Source of the DNA: DASZTU01 sp035493835
GTDB lineage: Bacteria; Pseudomonadota; Alphaproteobacteria; Rhizobiales; Devosiaceae
DNA: 35,533 bases
Direction: 5' to 3'
NCBI GenBank assembly: GCA_035493835.1
Contig: DATJHO010000120.1
Coordinates: forward strand, 1-35,533
Shown: one piece after another, positions 31,965-35,533 of the stretch
Position numbering within the stretch: the first letter of the stretch is position 1
Layout: every line of letters begins with the position of its first letter
Notes under the pieces: model-generated
The model's database searches: none
What the model saw: only the letters and a program-made list of their open reading frames with translations
What the model was told of the DNA's origin: nothing
Position numbers and translations under genes: made by a program

Positions 31965-32456
31965 ATGCAGCCTTTTCAGAGCCTGGGTCATCTCGCGTTT
32001 CGGGTGAATGACCTGCAAGCGTCGCTCGATTTTTATGGCAAGCTCGGTTTTCCCGAGTTCCTGCGGCTGACCGAGGAGGATGGCCGCCCCTGGATCGCCT
32101 ATCTCAGGATCACCGATGAGCTCTATCTCGAACTCTTTCCGGGCGGTGACGGCGGCAGGGCAGCTGGCCCGGAGCACACCGGCGTTCACCACCTCTGCCT
32201 CACCACGCAAGACATCGAGATGACGGCGCGGCAATTGGCCGAACTCGGAATTCCTCTCACGTCTCCCCTCAGGCCCGATCACCGCGGTCTCGATGGCAAT
32301 CGTGGCATGTGGATTGCCGATCCCGACGGCAATCGCATCGAGATCATGGAGATGGCGCCCGACTGTATCCAGTATCAAGCGCTTGCCGCGCGACGCGAGG
32401 GGCGGAAACCGACGGCCCTGGTCCGCCCGCAGAATGGCCCGGCGAAATCAGCATAG
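31965..32456 (+). CDS. VOC-family metalloprotein (glyoxalase fold), paralogue 2
   Basis: This 163-residue VOC protein starts at ATG 31965, six bases after GGAG; an in-frame ATG at 31953 overlaps that GGAG and is rejected. Probable metal ligands are His in SLGHLAFRV, Glu in YLELFPG, His in VHHLCLTTQDI and Glu in GNRIEIMEM. The sequence is colinear with the VOC protein at 25755 and shares long identical segments. It differs by a longer loop (LRPDHRGLDGNRG) and a C-terminal tail of about 15 residues. It is the last gene of the importer operon, 64 bases after the PD40 gene. The reaction is unknown; sugar-acid isomerisation, epimerisation or ring opening would fit the context. Confidence 0.9.
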   Translation: MQPFQSLGHLAFRVNDLQASLDFYGKLGFPEFLRLTEEDGRPWIAYLRITDELYLELFPGGDGGRAAGPEHTGVHHLCLTTQDIEMTARQLAELGIPLTSPLRPDHRGLDGNRGMWIADPDGNRIEIMEMAPDCIQYQALAARREGRKPTALVRPQNGPAKSA

Positions 32457-32549
32457 TCGCTGACGAATTCGAGCGCGGGACGCGGCAGGCGTGCCTTGCG
32501 CCTCCGCGTCTCCCCGCTACCGCGTCCACGCCCGCACCAATCCGCAATA

Positions 32550-33338
32550 CTAGCCCGCCCGTTTGATTGCGGCGGTCATCTCCTTGGCGGCGGCAAGCGT
32601 TGCGAGCCTGATCTCTTCCATGCGGCTGGCCTCGGTGCCCAGCAGGAACGGCACGCTGATGGCGGCGGCCAACTGGCCGGCGCTGTCGAAAACGGGGGCG
32701 GCGTAGGCGAGGATCGAGGGGCCGCTCTCGCCCTTGTCCTGGGCCCAGCCAAGCCGGCGGATGCGGGCAAGCTCGGTCCGCAGGCGCTTGGGGTCGGTGA
32801 TGGTCTTTGGCGTGTGGGCGACGAGCGGGAGGTAGAGCCAGCGGTCGATTTCGGCGTCGGGCTGATGCGCCAGCAGCAGCTTGCTGGCGGCTCCGGCATG
32901 TACCGGCATGCGCTGGCCTGGCACGACTGAGAGCGCATAAGGGCGCCGCCCCTGTACGGCTGCCAGCACGAGTACGCCGTCCTGGTCCATGACGGACAAC
33001 TTGGCGCCTTCGCCCGGATCGCTGGCGAGCTGCTCAAGAATCGGCGTGGCAAAGGCGATGAGATCGATTTGGCCTGCGGCCACGGCGACGTGGGAGGCGA
33101 GGCCCAGCAGGCGGCGACCGAGGTGGTAGGCACCGGCCTCGTCGCGCCGGACCATGTCATGCAGATGCAGCGAATTGAGGATGCGGTAGATGGTCGTCCG
33201 CGGCAGCTGCAACTGCGCCACGAGATCGCTAATGCTGGCGCCGTTTTCGCGCCGCTCCAGTTGAGCGAGCACGCCCATCATCCGGTCGATCACCGGAATC
33301 CGGTGCTTTAGCGCGGCATCCGCAGCGGTTTTGTTCAT
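32550..33338 (-). CDS. IclR-family transcriptional regulator
   Basis: This 262-residue regulator has an N-terminal winged helix (PVIDRMMGVLAQLERRENGA, then SDLVAQLQLPRTTIYRILNS) and a C-terminal IclR effector domain. Landmarks of the latter are GAKLSVMDQDGVLVLAAVQG, the MPVHAGAASKLLLAH motif and GPSILAYAAPVFDSAGQLAA. I start it at ATG 33338, three bases after GGAG; a TTG nine bases upstream is possible. It diverges from the enolase-superfamily gene at 33540. Its probable site is the TTTGAAC-N7-GTTCGCA repeat at 33391, which recurs before uxuA. IclR proteins often control aromatic or sugar-acid catabolism, which fits these neighbours. Confidence 0.93.
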   Translation of the reverse strand: MNKTAADAALKHRIPVIDRMMGVLAQLERRENGASISDLVAQLQLPRTTIYRILNSLHLHDMVRRDEAGAYHLGRRLLGLASHVAVAAGQIDLIAFATPILEQLASDPGEGAKLSVMDQDGVLVLAAVQGRRPYALSVVPGQRMPVHAGAASKLLLAHQPDAEIDRWLYLPLVAHTPKTITDPKRLRTELARIRRLGWAQDKGESGPSILAYAAPVFDSAGQLAAAISVPFLLGTEASRMEEIRLATLAAAKEMTAAIKRAG

Positions 33339-33390
33339 CGGCTCCAAGACCGGATCAGACTTGCAAAGGTTATCGCTCCTAGCATATGAA

Positions 33391-33411
33391 TTTGAACAAT
33401 CAAAGTTCGCA
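33391..33411. promoter_or_regulatory. Candidate IclR operator in the divergent region
   Basis: TTTGAAC and GTTCGCA are separated by seven bases (AATCAAA), giving an inverted repeat GAAC-N7-GTTC. It lies between the IclR gene and the enolase-superfamily gene. The same arrangement with the same spacing is found at 34813-34833, before the mannonate dehydratase. Confidence 0.55.
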
Positions 33412-33539
33412 TTTGGATAGGCCGCGGGAGGCGGCTTCGCTCCTCAGCTGCTTTGCCATGCCTCTGACTGGTGCCGATCCACCCCTGTCGGCACGTCTCT
33501 TCCTCACCGGCCGCGGGGGAGCGGCTTTCGGGAAATGCC

Positions 33540-34709
33540 ATGAAGATAACGGGCCTCAAGACCTTCGTCGCCAACGTCAGCCGCACCAATTTCGTGTTCC
33601 TGAAACTCTATACCGATGCCGGCATCGACGGTGTTGGCGAGGCAACGCTCGAGTGGAAAACGCTGGCGATGCTGGCAACGCTCGAAGAGCTGGAGCGCGT
33701 GCTCATCGGCAACGACCCGTTCGAGACCGACAAGCTGATCGAGAAGCTACACCGCGATAGCTATTGGCGCACCGGGGCGCTCTTCCGCACGGCGCTCGGC
33801 GCTGTCGATGCGGCGCTGCTCGACATCAAGGGCAAGGCGCTGGGCGTGCCGGTCTACGAACTCCTCGGCGGCAAGCAGCGCGACCGCATCGCCTGCTACG
33901 CCAACCACTGGTTTTTCGGCGCGGTGACGCCCGACCAATATGCCGAGAACGCCAGGAAGGCGGTCGGCATGGGCTATAGGGCGCTGAAATGGGATCCGTT
34001 CGGGACGGCCGACCTCGAGATGACCCCCAAGCAGCGGCGCGAGACCATCGATATCGTGGCTGCAGTGCGCGACGCCGTGGGGCCAGATGTCGATTTGATG
34101 CTCGACGTGCACGGTCGGCTCAACGTCCCGACGGCGATTGCCATGTGCCGGGCGCTAGCCCCCTTTGATCTGCGTTGGATCGAAGAGCCGACGCCGCCAG
34201 AATCCATCGATGCACTGGTCGATGTCAGGCGGGCGAGTCCCGTCCCGATCGCGGCCGGGGAGCGCTGGTTCGAGCCGGCAAAGTTCCTGGAGGCGATCAG
34301 TAAGAAGGCAGTCGATATCCTGCAGCCGGACGTGTCGCATGCCGGCGGCCTCAGCGAGGTGAAGCGTATCGCCCACATGGCGCACATCGAATACATCCCT
34401 GTGGCGCCGCACAATCCGGTTGGGCCGGTGATGAATGCCATGACGCTCCACGCCTCGGTGGCGATCCCCAATTTCTCGGTGTTCGAGACCGTGTCGGTCG
34501 ACGTGCCATGGCGCAAGGAATTGGTGCGCGAGACGCTGGTCTTCGATCACGGTGACCTTTTGGCGCCCACCGCGCCGGGCCTCGGCGTCGAGCTGATCGA
34601 GGAGGCCTGTGCCAAATTCCCTTACGAACCCACCAACCTGCCGCTCTACGACGGCTCGATCAATGTCGCGGGTGTGGCCTCCGGTGACGCGGTGATGGGG
34701 ACGAGATAG
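33540..34709 (+). CDS. Enolase-superfamily sugar-acid dehydratase, D-galactonate dehydratase-like
   Basis: This 389-residue enzyme of the mandelate racemase/muconate lactonising subgroup dehydrates an aldonate to a 2-keto-3-deoxy acid. Metal ligands are Asp 189 (LMLDVHGR), Glu 215 (RWIEEP) and Glu 241 (AAGERWFEP). The His in DVHGR (191) and the His in VAPHNPVGP (291) are placed like the catalytic pair of D-galactonate dehydratase, and LQPDVSHAGGLSEVKRIAHM is also typical of DgoD. The N-terminal capping domain (MKITGLKTFVANVSRTNFVF) is present and intact. The true substrate might be galactonate or another hexonate. It is divergent from the IclR gene and followed by uxuA, making an aldonate/uronate catabolic unit. 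Confidence 0.88.
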   Translation: MKITGLKTFVANVSRTNFVFLKLYTDAGIDGVGEATLEWKTLAMLATLEELERVLIGNDPFETDKLIEKLHRDSYWRTGALFRTALGAVDAALLDIKGKALGVPVYELLGGKQRDRIACYANHWFFGAVTPDQYAENARKAVGMGYRALKWDPFGTADLEMTPKQRRETIDIVAAVRDAVGPDVDLMLDVHGRLNVPTAIAMCRALAPFDLRWIEEPTPPESIDALVDVRRASPVPIAAGERWFEPAKFLEAISKKAVDILQPDVSHAGGLSEVKRIAHMAHIEYIPVAPHNPVGPVMNAMTLHASVAIPNFSVFETVSVDVPWRKELVRETLVFDHGDLLAPTAPGLGVELIEEACAKFPYEPTNLPLYDGSINVAGVASGDAVMGTR

Positions 34710-34812
34710 GCGCGTGGCGGGGGTAGGGTGCTCATGGCCTGACACGCGCCGGGGTTCGCGCTTGCCGCTGGTCGACAATTGACAATGTCACCTCATCCGT
34801 CGCATGGTTCGT

Positions 34813-34833
34813 TTTGAATTTAGCCAGTTCAAA
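34813..34833. promoter_or_regulatory. Candidate IclR operator before uxuA
   Basis: TTTGAAT and GTTCAAA, seven bases apart (TTAGCCA), form an almost perfect inverted repeat 26 bases before the uxuA start. It matches the site at 33391 in both half-sites and spacing, so the IclR regulator may control both enzyme genes. An overlapping GTTCA-AATA-TGAAC palindrome (34827-34840) is also present. Confidence 0.55.
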
Positions 34834-34859
34834 TATGAACGGCATGGGAGCCAAAGGAC

Positions 34860-35533
34860 ATGCGGGTCGGTCTCTCATTGAGCGGAGACGGATTGAGCGG
34901 GGTTGGGGCGCGGTTCGCGAGCCAGCTCGGGGTGACTGATGTCGTCATCCACCTCAACGATTACGGCAGTGGCCTCGACAATGCCGGCTATCTCGGCGGC
35001 GTCGAGGTCGGGCCGGTGAACGGCCACGTCATCGACGATGAGCCCTGGTCCTTTGAGCGCATGAAGGACGCCGTCGCCATGCTGGCCGGCCACGGCCTCA
35101 AGGTGGCGGCGCTGGAAAACTTCTCGCCAAAGTTCTGGTCGGACGTGCTGCTCGGCGGCCCACGGCGGGTCGAGCAGATGGATGGGCTCAAGCGGCTGGT
35201 GCGCGATGCCGGCCGGGCCGGCATTCCGGCTGTCGGCTACAACTTTTCACTCGCCGGTGTCTGGGGTGGCGGCGCAAGCCGTTGGGGCGCGGCGGCGCCA
35301 TGACAGTCGAGTTCAATATGGCCGAGTTCGACCATCAGGCGCCGATCCCCGATGGCATGATCTGGAATATGCACTACCGGCCAGAGCAGCCCGACGCGGC
35401 GCCGTTGCGGGTGTCGCACGAAGAACTCTGGCAGCGCTTGGAGTGGACCCTCGAGGAATTGGTGCCGGTCGCCGAGGAAGCGGGGGTGCAGCTTGCGGCA
35501 CATCCGGACGATCCGCCGGCGGATTTTCTGCGC
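34860..35533 (+). pseudogene. uxuA: Mannonate dehydratase UxuA, frameshifted and cut by the window end
   Basis: UxuA dehydrates D-mannonate to 2-keto-3-deoxygluconate in hexuronate catabolism. The first frame gives MRVGLSLSGDGLSGVGARFA..., AALENFSPKFWSDVLLGG and AVGYNFSLAGVWG, then runs to a TGA at 35301. The expected continuation is in the -1 frame from about 35264: WRRKPLGRGGAMTVEFN, QAPIPDGMIWNM and VPVAEEAGVQLAAHPDDPP. Family members read V-W-G-W-x-R-K-P here, so loss of one G in the GGGG run at 35263-35266 explains the break. The new frame has its own ATG at 35300 overlapping the stop, but the domain would be split. It could be a sequencing error or a real recent mutation. The C-terminus lies beyond the window. 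Confidence 0.85.

Noticed and set aside
1..35533. CRISPR arrays, tRNA or rRNA genes, phage genes, toxin-antitoxin pairs, known riboswitches
   Set aside because: No regularly spaced repeats, no cloverleaf-like sequence, and no matching proteins or leaders were seen on either strand.

Overview
The window looks like accessory, catabolic DNA from a GC-rich alphaproteobacterium of the order Hyphomicrobiales (Devosia- or rhizobium-like). The reasons are the strong G/C third-position bias, the dense ABC-importer and LacI/RpiR/IclR gene content, rhizobial-style palindromic intergenic repeats, and protein sequences that resemble families common in that order. The genus is an inference. There are about 29 real protein genes, no tRNA or rRNA, and no CRISPR array.

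Layout. (1) 1-600: no recognisable gene. (2) 601-10522: a peptidoglycan-recovery locus. A minus-strand operon (9304 down to 1071) encodes MurQ etherase, a dipeptide-type ABC importer (binding protein, two permeases, a double ATPase), a PBP4B/AmpC-like serine hydrolase and anhydro-MurNAc kinase AnmK. A divergent RpiR-type regulator stands at 9596 and a convergent GNAT acetyltransferase at 601. (3) 10523-11221: debris of an ISL3-family transposase. (4) 11222-17600: an RbsD/FucU-type mutarotase without a normal start codon, a LacI regulator, a sugar importer (binding protein, two permeases, no ATPase) and a second, unrelated serine hydrolase. (5) 17601-18371: debris of an IS30-family transposase. 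(6) 18372-24000: LacI regulator, Tat-exported sugar-binding protein, two permeases (again no ATPase) and a cytoplasmic DUF2961/GH172 protein. (7) 24001-24522: nothing recognised. (8) 24523-32456: a divergent locus with a LacI regulator and a VOC protein on the minus strand. On the plus strand are two permeases, a MalK-type ATPase, a binding protein, a signal-less PD40 beta-propeller protein and a second VOC protein. (9) 32550-35533: an IclR regulator, a galactonate-dehydratase-like enolase-superfamily enzyme and a frameshifted mannonate dehydratase cut by the window end.

How it works together. The left part can be read as a PTS-free route: import of anhydro-muropeptides, trimming, AnmK phosphorylation to MurNAc-6-phosphate, then MurQ cleavage to GlcNAc-6-phosphate. 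The middle and right parts are three sugar-uptake modules, each with its own regulator. Only the rightmost encodes an ATPase, which may serve all three. The right end points to uronate/aldonate catabolism.

The least explained parts are the paired VOC proteins and the PD40 protein of module 8. Candidate operators were found by eye: AAATCGATT-core palindromes at 11200, 12844 and 18340 (modules 4 and 6), TAACGWTAATACG twice in the module 8 divergent region, and TTTGAAY-N7-GTTC twice in module 9.
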